Shown here: in pieces, positions 56,214 to 64,000 of the stretch
How positions within the stretch are numbered: the first letter of the stretch is position 1
Layout: each line of letters starts with the position of its first letter
Source: Nostoc sp. FACHB-973
GTDB lineage: Bacteria; Cyanobacteriota; Cyanobacteriia; Cyanobacteriales; Nostocaceae
Assembly: GCF_014698115.1 (NCBI RefSeq)
Contig: NZ_JACJSJ010000013.1
Coordinates: 1-64,000, forward strand
DNA: 64,000 nt
Direction: 5' to 3'
Translations under genes and position numbers: made by a program
Notes under the pieces: generated by a model
What the model saw: the letters and a program-made list of their open reading frames with translations, nothing else
What the model was told of the DNA's origin: nothing
The model's database searches: none

Positions 56214-56948
56214 ATGTCCCCTTTACCTCAACAACCAAGTCCTACAACTAACCCACCACGGGCTGTGTTCCTGAACGAAATTCCTAGCAAAGATTCTCTG
56301 CGAACGGACTTCGCACAAGAAAGCATTTTTGCTTTTCCACCCAATCGGGACACATTAGGCGGAACCTCTTATTTTATTGTAAGAAATGAAAGCAATATCC
56401 TCATAGACTGCCCCGCCCTAGACCAAGCAAATCAAGATTTTTTAGCAGCGCATGGAGGCGTGGGTTGGTTATTTCTCACCCATCGAGGCGCTATTGGTAA
56501 GACCGCTGAAATTCAGCAAATTTTTGATTGCAAAGTTCTCATTCAAGAACAAGAAGCTTATTTATTACCAGGTTTAACTGTAACTAGTTTTAGCCAAGAA
56601 TTTACTCTTGATGCAAAAACACAAGTAATTTGGACACCAGGTCATTCTCCTGGCTCATCTTGTCTATACTACAGTGAACTTGGAGGCATTTTATTTTCTG
56701 GTCGCCATTTAGTCCCCAATCAGCAAGGTCAACCAGTACCATTACGGACAGCTAAAACTTTTCACTGGCCGCGACAAATTAACAGTCTTCGATTGTTACT
56801 AGAACGTTTTACACCAGAAACTCTCCAGTATATTTGTCCTGGAGCCAATACAGGTTTCTTGAGAGGAAAGCGTGCCATAGATGGAGCTTACCAGCACCTG
56901 GCTTCTCTTGATTTACAAGCTTTGCTGCGGTTACAGCCCCTACTTTAG
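56214..56948 (+). CDS. Metallo-beta-lactamase-fold protein with degenerate metal site
   Basis: 244 residues. The fold is clear: TSYFIVRNESNILIDCPALD, GVGWLFLTHRGAIGKTAEIQ, VIWTPGHSPGSSCLYYSELG, GILFSGRHLVP. The usual HxHxDH is THRGAIG, keeping only the first His; the second-site His (TPGHSPG) is present, but the bridging GD is GR and the final metal His is not evident. A metal-binding hydrolase is thus doubtful; it may have a structural or redox-partner role as some cyanobacterial MBL-fold proteins do. Confidence 0.8.
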   Translation: MSPLPQQPSPTTNPPRAVFLNEIPSKDSLRTDFAQESIFAFPPNRDTLGGTSYFIVRNESNILIDCPALDQANQDFLAAHGGVGWLFLTHRGAIGKTAEIQQIFDCKVLIQEQEAYLLPGLTVTSFSQEFTLDAKTQVIWTPGHSPGSSCLYYSELGGILFSGRHLVPNQQGQPVPLRTAKTFHWPRQINSLRLLLERFTPETLQYICPGANTGFLRGKRAIDGAYQHLASLDLQALLRLQPLL

Positions 56949-57515
56949 AGCAGGGCTGTTTCATTCCCTAAATAGCTTTAAAAATCAAGGGTTATAGCAA
57001 TTAAAGATTGATTATTTTGTTACCAACGTGCCGATAAAATGAACAATTTTACTGTTGTTTAAGTGCTTAAAAGTTCATCTTTTCGTCACTCTCACTTACA
57101 ATTTTTCTCGCTAACTATCTTGACTAGGACTTACGCATTGACAGGAAAGACAAAATATGAATCATTTTAAAAACCACATCTGTCGTAGGGACACAGCATT
57201 GCTCATATGCGTATTTATGTTGATCCACAAGATGATTCTTTTGTACAGTGCGTAAGTCCTACACTATCAAAAAAATTCTCCGCGTAAGAGCGTCTCCCTG
57301 TCTTTGCGTCAATCTGAATAATAAGTATTCAACCGGACTTGATATCACTCAGCACCGGAGGCGGAGCATCTCCGCCTCCGCTCAGCACGCGGCTCATCGC
57401 CCCGCTATCCATGTACAGCACTCCCAATACCCAAAGCAAATTTTCCAAAGTTTGTTAACCAGGATGCTTGTCTGGGGAATTCTAAGCCTGAGACAAGGAA
57501 TTCTAGTAAAAATTT
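56949..57515. repeat. Long intergenic built of repeats
   Basis: Contains the MITE-like element 57125-57261, a repeat shared with 9667 (57316 onward), and a GGAGGCGGA/TCCGCCTCC hairpin (57357-57379). No gene supported. Confidence 0.7.
57125..57261. mobile_element. MITE-like element with AGGACTTACGCA ends
   Basis: TAGGACTTACGCA at the left end and TGCGTAAGTCCTA at the right are perfect inverted repeats (13 bases). Length 137 bases, no coding capacity. TA at each end may be the target duplication. Confidence 0.8.
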
Positions 57516-60500
57516 ATGAGCGGAAAAGTTGTTGAAACTGTAAGAATCCCTAGCTACGAGATTGTAGAACAACTTTATTCAGGTTCTCGGACTGAAGTGT
57601 ATCGGGCAGTGCGAGAATGCGTAGGCGCAGCCCGCCGCAGGCATCGCCAGCCAGTTGTGATTAAGCTCCTAAAACGAGAATACCCGACTTTGGGCGAATT
57701 ATTACAGTTTCGCAACCAATATGCGATCGCCAAAAACCTAGATATTCCCGGCATCATTAAACCCTACAGCCTCGAACCCTATTACAATGGCTACGCGCTG
57801 GTAATGGAGGACTTTGGTGGTGTTTCCCTACGAGAATTTACTACCGGAAAACCACTGATATTACAGGAATTCCTACCCATTGCCCTGCAACTGCTGGAAA
57901 TTTTACATCAGTTACACCAACAACGCGTCATTCACAAGGACATTAAACCAGCCAATATCCTAATTCACCCCGACACCAAACAAGTCAAACTGATTGACTT
58001 CAGTATTGCTTCACTCTTACCAAGAGAAACTCAGGAAAGTCAGAGCATCAATGGACTGCAAGGAACGCTAGCGTATCTGTCGCCAGAGCAAACTGGGCGG
58101 ATGAACCGAGGCATTGACTACCGCAGCGACTTTTATTCATTAGGTGTGACATTCTTTGAGCTACTGAGTGGACAACTGCCTTTTACATCCGACGAGCCAA
58201 TGGAGTTGGTGTATTGCCATATCGCTAAACAGCCCAACTCCATTTGCGATCTCAACCCAGAAATTCCTTTAATGCTAGGAGAGATTGTTTGCAAGCTGAT
58301 GGCGAAGAACGCTGAAGACCGCTATCAGAGTGCATTGGGACTGAAATATGATATAGAGAAATGTTGCCAAGAATGGCAAACAACAGGCAAGAATAGTTGG
58401 TTTGATTTAGGACAAAATGATATCAGCGATCGCTTTCTCATCCCAGAAAAACTCTACGGACGAGAGCAAGAAGCACAAACCTTGCTAGAAGCATTTGGCC
58501 GAGTTGCCAATGGAGCAGCCGAACTGATGTTGGTGGCTGGTTTCTCTGGCATCGGTAAAACTGCGGTGGTGAATGAAGTACATAAGCCGATTGTCCGGTG
58601 GAATGGGTATTTCATCAAAGGTAAGTATGACCAGTTCAACCGCAATATTCCCTTGTCTGCCTTTGTCCAAGCCTTCCGCAATTTGATAGCACAATTGCTC
58701 AGTGAAACTGACAGCCAACTCCAGCAGTGGCGAAATAAAATTCTGTCTGCTTTGGGTGAGAGTGGACAGGTGATAATTGAGGTGATTCCGGAATTAGAAC
58801 GGATTATTGGCAAACAACCGCCGACACCAGAACTATCAGGCAGTGCTGCTCAGAACCGCTTCAATCTGATGTTTGTCAAGTTTATTCAGGTGTTCACCAC
58901 AGGAGAACATCCGTTGGTAGTGTTCCTAGACGATTTGCAGTGGGCAGATTCGGCATCGCTGAATTTGCTCAAGCTGTTGATGGGTGAAACCTTGAGGGGC
59001 TATCTGTTGATTATTGGTGCATACCGCGATAACGAAGTGTTTGCGGCTCATCCGTTGCTGCTGACACTCGAAGAGATTGAGAAGGTGGCGACGGTTAACA
59101 CTCTAACGCTGATGACCTTGAGTCAAGTTGATGTCAATAGTTTGATTGCAGACACCTTGAGTTGTACAACAGAAATTGCCCTGCCGTTGACTGAACTAGT
59201 TTATCAAAAAGCCAAAGGTAATCCGTTTTTTACAACTCAGTTTCTCAAGGCATTACATGAGGAGGGACGAATTACCTTTGATTGGCATACAGGTTTTTGG
59301 CAGTGTGATGTAGCACAAGTGCGATCGCTTGCTCTCACAGATGATGTCGTTGAATTTATGGCAATTCAACTTTTAAAGTTGCCGCCCAAAACTCAGGAAG
59401 TTCTGAAACTGGCAGCCTGTATTGGTAATCAGTTTGATTTAAGTACATTGGCGATCGTTTATCAAAAGTCCCAGACAGAAACCGCTGCGGATTTGTGGAA
59501 AACATTACAAGAAGGATTTGTAATTCCCACCAATGAAGTTTACAAATTTTATCAAGATTCTTCATTAGCCCTTGGCGATTTGCAAACAACAAATGACAAC
59601 GGACAACTGACAGGTTACAAATTTTTGCACGATCGCGTCGAGCAAGCAGCCTACTCTCTGATTCCAAAGGAGCAAAAACAGGTCACTCACCTGAAAATTG
59701 GGCAACTTTTGCTCAACCATACGCCAGCCGCAGAACAGGATGAAAAACTATTTGAGATTGTTAATCAACTGAATATCGGTAATAGCTTAATTGTCGATCT
59801 AGATCAGAAAACAGAACTCGCTCAACTCAATTTACAAGCTGCACAAAAAGCAATAGCTGCAATAGCATACGCCGCCGCATTTGAGTATGCCACTATAGGT
59901 ATTGCAATGCTTGCACAAAAGCGGTGGCAAACACAATATGAACTAACCCTGACACTTTATGAAGCTGCCACCGAAGCAGCTTACCTAAGTGGCAACTTTG
60001 AGCAGATGGCACAATTTCCAGCAGTCATTTTGGAAAATGCTAGAACCTTGTTGGATACCGTTAAAGTCTATGAAATCCAAATCCAAGCCGCTCAAGCCCA
60101 ACATCAATTTCTCCAGGGCGTGGAGCTGGCTCTCCAGATTTTAGAGCAGTTAGGAATTCATTTTCCCAAGCAACCAGGTAAATCAGATATTGCATTGGCT
60201 TTCGAGGTAACCAAATCCATCTTAGCTGGCAGGCAACCGCTAGATTTAATGACTCTAGATCAGATGATCGAGCCAGACAAATTAGCCGCTATGCGGATTC
60301 TTGTAGGTGTCTCTTCTTCTGCCTATGTTGCCGCTCCAGCACTCTTACCATTTATTACTCTTGAGCAAGTAAATTTATCTCTTCAGTACGGCAATACCTC
60401 ATACTCTACAAATGGTTATGCCTACTATGGACTGCTGCTTTGTGGGGCGGTAGGAGACATTGAATGCGGCTATCAGTTTGGACAACTGGCACTCACATTA

Positions 60501-63500
60501 CTCGAACAGTTGAATGCCAAAAAGTTGAAAGCCAGAACTTATGTCGGAGTATGTTGTTGTGTATTGCATTGGAAAGAGCCGCTCAAGAACACCTTAGCGC
60601 TTTTTCGGGAAGGCTATCAAATTGGACTGGAAATGGGAGATTTAGAATCAGCTACCATTTGTGCAGTCGTTTACGTCATGCACTGTTTGTTTGTCGGTAA
60701 AGAACTGGGGGAGTTAAGTCGGGAAAGTGATACTTTTTGCCTTCAACTCACTCAACTCAAACAAGCAGGACTTCTCACCCAGATGACTATTTTTCAGCAA
60801 GCGGTTTTGAATTTAATCGGCGATAGTGCCCAAGCATGGGAACTAATTGGAAAGGCTTTCAATCAAGAGCAAATGCTGCCGATCATCCAGGACTCAGGCG
60901 ATCAAACTGCGCTGTGCTATTTCTATGTGAGTAAACTTTTTCTCGGTTATCTGTTTGGGAAATTTGAACTTGCAGTGGAAAGTGCGATCGCTACTGAAAA
61001 TTATCTAGGCGGCGCCATCGGATTATTTGTAGTTCCAATCTTCCACACCTATGATTCTCTAGCTCATCTGGCAATCTATTCCCAAGTTTCCGAAACAGAA
61101 CAACAACACATTCTTGGGCGGGTGAGCAAAAATCAGGAAAAGATCAAAACTTGGGCTAGCTATATTCCAGCCAATCATTTACACAAGTTTTATTTGGTTG
61201 AAGCAGAACGGTATCGGGTTCTAGGACAGAAATCAGAGGCGCTAGAATTCTACGATCGCGCCATAACTCTAGCCAAAGAACACGGCTACACCCAAGAAGA
61301 AGCACTTGCCAACGAATTAGCCGCTAAGTTTTACCTGGATTGGGGTAAACAGCGCATTGCCCAAGAATACATCACCGAAGCCTACTATGGCTATGCTCGT
61401 TGGGGTGCCAAAGCCAAAGTCGCCGACTTAGAGAAACGCTATCCCCAACTACTCGCCTCCATCCTCCAGCAAACCCATTCTCCCCTCTCCACTTACGAAA
61501 CTATCTTCAACTTAGGGACTGTCACCTCCACTAGTTCCGCCACTTCCAGTAGTAGCAGCATCTCTGTTGCTTTAGATTTAGCCGCCATTCTCAAAGCTTC
61601 TCAAATCCTTTCTGGCGAAATCGAACTGGAAAAACTGCTCTCGACATTGCTGCATATTCTCATTGAAAATTCCGGAGCCGAGAAATGTGTGTTGCTGCTG
61701 TCCTATGAAGAACAGTTAATGGTGCAATCCGTCACTTATAGTGATTTTTGTCCAATGCTGCTGAAGCCACAATTTCTGGAAGACAGCAAGGATGTGCCAA
61801 TTACTTTGATTAATACCGTCAAACGCAGCTTACAACCCGTGGTAATTACTGATGCCAGGGTGCATACACAATTCATTAATGATCCTTACATTCACCGACA
61901 GCAGTCTAAGAGTATCTTGTGCAGCCCAATTTTGCATCAGGGTAAGTTGCTTGGTGTATTGTACCTGGAAAACAATCTTGTGACTGGAGCCTTTACCAGC
62001 GATCGCGTCGAACTGCTCAACTTACTTTGCGCCCAAGCTGCCATTTCCCTGGAAAATGCCCGACTTTATGGCAATTCCCAGAACTATGCTCAACAGTTGG
62101 CACAATCTCTAGCAAAATTGCAGGCTAGTGAAATCCGCTTCCAAAATTTAGCAAATAATATTCCTGGTATGGTGTACCAATTCCGTCTGGGGGCGGATGG
62201 TTCAACTTCAACACCCTACGTTAGTTCTGGCTGTTTGGACTTGTATGGCTTAGAGCCAGAATCAGTGATGGCGGGGACGCATAGCCTTTACGCCATGCAT
62301 CATCCTGACGATGACCCAGCTATTGCCCAAGCAGTCGCCTACTCTGCCCAAACTCTGACACCCTTTGAGCAAGAATGGCGGATTATCCTGCCTTCAGGAA
62401 CCGTGAAATGGGTTCGATCTGCTGCCCGGCCAGAGCGACAAGCCGATGGTGCAATTTTATGGGATGGGGTAGTAATTGATATTAGCGATCGCAAACAAGT
62501 TGAAGCATCTTTAGCCAAAGAACGAGAGTTTTTAAATGCCATCATTCACAATATTACCGATGGCATTGTTGTCTGTGATGCTACTGGCAAGTTGACTTTA
62601 TTTAACAAAGCAACTCGTGAATTTCATGGCTTACCAGTAGAATCATTAGCACCAGAACAATGGGCAGAACACTTCGATCTGTATCAACCTGATGGTGAAA
62701 CACCTCTATCAACCACGGAAATTCCTTTGTTTCGTGCCTTTCAAGGGGAAATTGTCCAAAATATCGAAATGGTAATTGCACCAAAGCATGGCTTGAAGAG
62801 AATTTTATTAGCCAGCGGACAAGCGATCGTTGATGCTGCGGGTAACAAACTCGGTGCGGTAGCTGTAATGCGAGATATTAGCGATGCCTATCGGCAAGCT
62901 ACGCAACGCAAAAAAGCAGAACTTGCCTTGCAGCAAAAATCACAAGATTTAGAACAAGCCCTAACTAACCTGCAAAACGCCCAATTACAAATGATCCAAA
63001 GTGAAAAAATGTCGGCTTTGGGTAATTTAGTTGCTGGTGTTGCTCACGAAATGAATAATCCCCTTGGTTTTATTGCTGCCACACTCCAACAAGCTCAACC
63101 AAGTATTGCTGATGTTGTTGAACATCTCAGACTTTATCAAGAAAGTTTACCCGACAAAAGTGAAGAAATTCTTGACCATGCCGAAGAAATTGACTTGGAC
63201 TATACCTTAGAAGACTTGCCTAAGATGATTGATGCCATGACGATAGCCTGTGACAGGCTAAAAAACATTAGCACCAGTCTCCGCACTTTCTCTCGTGCCG
63301 ATCGAGATTACAAAGTTCCGTTTAATATCCACCAAGGCATTGACAGCACGATTTTAATTTTGAAACATCGTCTGAAAGCGAATGAACAACATCCAGCTAT
63401 TGCAGTATTAACTGAATATAGTAATCTACCCAAAATTGAATGTTTTCCGGGGCAATTAAATCAAGTATTTATGAATATTTTAGCCAATGCTATCGATGCG

Positions 63501-63851
63501 TTGGAAGAATCAAATAATGGACGCAGCTTTGAGGAAATTAAGCTAAATCCCAATTTAATTAAAATTACAACTTCCCTAGAAAATAACTGTGTGAAAATTA
63601 TTATTGCTGATAATGGTCAGGGAATGAGCGAAGAAGTGAAACAAAAGATTTTTGACCATTTATTTACTACTAAATGTGTTGGTAAAGGTACAGGTTTGGG
63701 ATTGGCGATCGCCCGTCAAATTATTGTGGAAAAACATGGCGGGGCGATCGAGGTGAATTCTCAACCTGGCGAAGGAACTGAATTTGTGATTCAGCTACCA
63801 CTTTTGCAAGCGGTAAGTGTGGGCTTCTCAACCAATCCGACTATTGCTTAG
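57516..63851 (+). CDS. Hybrid Ser/Thr kinase - AAA/TPR - GAF - PAS - histidine kinase
   Basis: 2111 residues. Ser/Thr kinase about 13-275 (VVIKLLK Lys50, VIHKDIKPANILIH, KLIDFS in place of DFG). ATPase of the AAA_16 type with GFSGIGKT near 345 and VVFLDDLQWAD near 470. Helical repeat region to about 1330. GAF about 1365-1515 (SGAEKCVLLL). Two PAS domains about 1540-1790 (IPGMVYQFRLGADG, NITDGIVVCDATGK). Coiled coil, then HisKA (VAGVAHEMNNPLGF, His near 1843) and HATPase (NAIDALEE, ADNGQGM, GKGTGLGLAIARQI). Such kinases are abundant in Nostoc; no input is known. No response regulator gene is adjacent. An in-frame repeat insert lies at residues 34-44. Confidence 0.95.
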   Translation: MSGKVVETVRIPSYEIVEQLYSGSRTEVYRAVRECVGAARRRHRQPVVIKLLKREYPTLGELLQFRNQYAIAKNLDIPGIIKPYSLEPYYNGYALVMEDFGGVSLREFTTGKPLILQEFLPIALQLLEILHQLHQQRVIHKDIKPANILIHPDTKQVKLIDFSIASLLPRETQESQSINGLQGTLAYLSPEQTGRMNRGIDYRSDFYSLGVTFFELLSGQLPFTSDEPMELVYCHIAKQPNSICDLNPEIPLMLGEIVCKLMAKNAEDRYQSALGLKYDIEKCCQEWQTTGKNSWFDLGQNDISDRFLIPEKLYGREQEAQTLLEAFGRVANGAAELMLVAGFSGIGKTAVVNEVHKPIVRWNGYFIKGKYDQFNRNIPLSAFVQAFRNLIAQLLSETDSQLQQWRNKILSALGESGQVIIEVIPELERIIGKQPPTPELSGSAAQNRFNLMFVKFIQVFTTGEHPLVVFLDDLQWADSASLNLLKLLMGETLRGYLLIIGAYRDNEVFAAHPLLLTLEEIEKVATVNTLTLMTLSQVDVNSLIADTLSCTTEIALPLTELVYQKAKGNPFFTTQFLKALHEEGRITFDWHTGFWQCDVAQVRSLALTDDVVEFMAIQLLKLPPKTQEVLKLAACIGNQFDLSTLAIVYQKSQTETAADLWKTLQEGFVIPTNEVYKFYQDSSLALGDLQTTNDNGQLTGYKFLHDRVEQAAYSLIPKEQKQVTHLKIGQLLLNHTPAAEQDEKLFEIVNQLNIGNSLIVDLDQKTELAQLNLQAAQKAIAAIAYAAAFEYATIGIAMLAQKRWQTQYELTLTLYEAATEAAYLSGNFEQMAQFPAVILENARTLLDTVKVYEIQIQAAQAQHQFLQGVELALQILEQLGIHFPKQPGKSDIALAFEVTKSILAGRQPLDLMTLDQMIEPDKLAAMRILVGVSSSAYVAAPALLPFITLEQVNLSLQYGNTSYSTNGYAYYGLLLCGAVGDIECGYQFGQLALTLLEQLNAKKLKARTYVGVCCCVLHWKEPLKNTLALFREGYQIGLEMGDLESATICAVVYVMHCLFVGKELGELSRESDTFCLQLTQLKQAGLLTQMTIFQQAVLNLIGDSAQAWELIGKAFNQEQMLPIIQDSGDQTALCYFYVSKLFLGYLFGKFELAVESAIATENYLGGAIGLFVVPIFHTYDSLAHLAIYSQVSETEQQHILGRVSKNQEKIKTWASYIPANHLHKFYLVEAERYRVLGQKSEALEFYDRAITLAKEHGYTQEEALANELAAKFYLDWGKQRIAQEYITEAYYGYARWGAKAKVADLEKRYPQLLASILQQTHSPLSTYETIFNLGTVTSTSSATSSSSSISVALDLAAILKASQILSGEIELEKLLSTLLHILIENSGAEKCVLLLSYEEQLMVQSVTYSDFCPMLLKPQFLEDSKDVPITLINTVKRSLQPVVITDARVHTQFINDPYIHRQQSKSILCSPILHQGKLLGVLYLENNLVTGAFTSDRVELLNLLCAQAAISLENARLYGNSQNYAQQLAQSLAKLQASEIRFQNLANNIPGMVYQFRLGADGSTSTPYVSSGCLDLYGLEPESVMAGTHSLYAMHHPDDDPAIAQAVAYSAQTLTPFEQEWRIILPSGTVKWVRSAARPERQADGAILWDGVVIDISDRKQVEASLAKEREFLNAIIHNITDGIVVCDATGKLTLFNKATREFHGLPVESLAPEQWAEHFDLYQPDGETPLSTTEIPLFRAFQGEIVQNIEMVIAPKHGLKRILLASGQAIVDAAGNKLGAVAVMRDISDAYRQATQRKKAELALQQKSQDLEQALTNLQNAQLQMIQSEKMSALGNLVAGVAHEMNNPLGFIAATLQQAQPSIADVVEHLRLYQESLPDKSEEILDHAEEIDLDYTLEDLPKMIDAMTIACDRLKNISTSLRTFSRADRDYKVPFNIHQGIDSTILILKHRLKANEQHPAIAVLTEYSNLPKIECFPGQLNQVFMNILANAIDALEESNNGRSFEEIKLNPNLIKITTSLENNCVKIIIADNGQGMSEEVKQKIFDHLFTTKCVGKGTGLGLAIARQIIVEKHGGAIEVNSQPGEGTEFVIQLPLLQAVSVGFSTNPTIA
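57615..57648. repeat. Dispersed repeat inserted in frame in the kinase gene
   Basis: GCGTAGGCGCAGCCCGCCGC and following AGGCATCGC encode ECVGAARRRHR between two strands of the kinase N lobe. A relative of this repeat is intergenic at 9200-9258 on the other strand. Confidence 0.75.
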
Positions 63852-63864
63852 AAAGCGTTGAGCT

Positions 63865-64000
63865 TTAAGTCTTTCCCGCCACAACCGAATTTTCTCTCAA
63901 TAGTTCCAGTGCTGCTTCATATTGCAGATCCGCAGTTGTGCCAATTTGTTCGCGGTTGAGGATTGCTTGGGAAATCACTTTATCTGGTTTAATACCTAGT
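63865..64000 (-). CDS. C-terminal end of a probable S41 (CtpA-type) peptidase, cut by window
   Basis: 44 codons on the reverse strand ending at 63865: LGIKPDKVISQAILNREQIG then TTADLQYEAALELLRENSVV and AGKT. The G-I-x-P-D ... IGTxxDxQ(Y/L)xxAxxxL ending is typical of carboxyl-terminal processing peptidases. The catalytic part is outside the window, so this is a pattern call only. Confidence 0.55.
   Translation of the reverse strand, partial: LGIKPDKVISQAILNREQIGTTADLQYEAALELLRENSVVAGKT

Noticed and set aside
57248-57535. 95-codon + frame before the hybrid kinase
   Set aside because: Composed of MITE end, dispersed repeat and hairpin sequence, and overlaps the kinase start.

Overview
The window is chromosomal DNA of a filamentous, heterocyst-forming type of cyanobacterium, most likely Nostoc or a close relative. 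The evidence is photosystem genes (psbEFLJ, psaI, ycf48, a membrane-anchored rubredoxin), ndhCKJ, a CpcS/CpeS-type bilin lyase, BchE, frequent GCGATCGC (HIP1) octamers, and heptameric intergenic repeats (CCCCAGT, GGGGATT, CTAAAAT types) typical of Nostocales. Base composition is about 40-43% GC. No rRNA, tRNA or CRISPR array was recognised.

Layout. 1-1965: an Uma2-type nuclease, a VapC-like toxin pair and an orphan antitoxin-like gene sit downstream of uvrB, in a tract built by duplication of the uvrB 3' end plus Uma2. 1930-9078: uvrB, a 19-residue-repeat protein, CsbD, a lipoprotein, a small conserved protein, a PEP-CTERM protein and a histidine phosphatase. 9736-13815: bchE and the nickel-urease accessory genes ureEFG. 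14059-19361: an SLH/OprB porin, a GT-A-like protein and four small genes (DUF7219-like, pentapeptide, Cys-motif membrane protein, RCK_C-like). 19695-24805: kdpA-kdpB-kdpG-kdpC with no kdpD after it. 25339-27526: a class C beta-lactamase-like hydrolase, then a toxin-antitoxin locus broken by an IS200/IS605 remnant. 27756-29369: ndhCKJ. 29728-32787: rubredoxin, ycf48, psbEFLJ and, convergent, psaI. 33063-41509: a 979-residue repeat-rich protein, Tic20-like, FAH-family, rpsF, coiled-coil, STAS and DedA genes. 41592-49553: argG, a TpsA-like exoprotein and a divergent subtilisin/kexin-like protein with RTX repeats. 49550-52107: a dead IS5-family copy, an IS630 remnant chimera and an Rpn/DUF4351 gene. 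52249-63851: DUF892, HEAT-repeat, CpcS-type lyase, site-2 protease, degenerate MBL-fold protein, and a 2111-residue Ser/Thr kinase-AAA-GAF-PAS-histidine kinase. The window ends inside a probable S41 peptidase gene.

The best-supported functional groups are photosystem II biogenesis (rubredoxin, Ycf48, cytochrome b559 operon), NDH-1 core subunits, high-affinity K+ uptake (kdpABGC), urease maturation and phycobilisome chromophorylation. I did not find a clearly new defence or metabolic system. The most unusual items are the kexin-like protein whose catalytic His position is Asn and oxyanion Asn is Asp, the 19-residue G-x-RPI repeat protein, the KdpF-like tail of KdpG, several gene-duplication scars (Uma2/uvrB, STAS, hydrolase), the toxin gene split by IS200/IS605, dispersed repeats read through inside coding sequences, and a set of structurally similar GTAG...CTAC hairpins.
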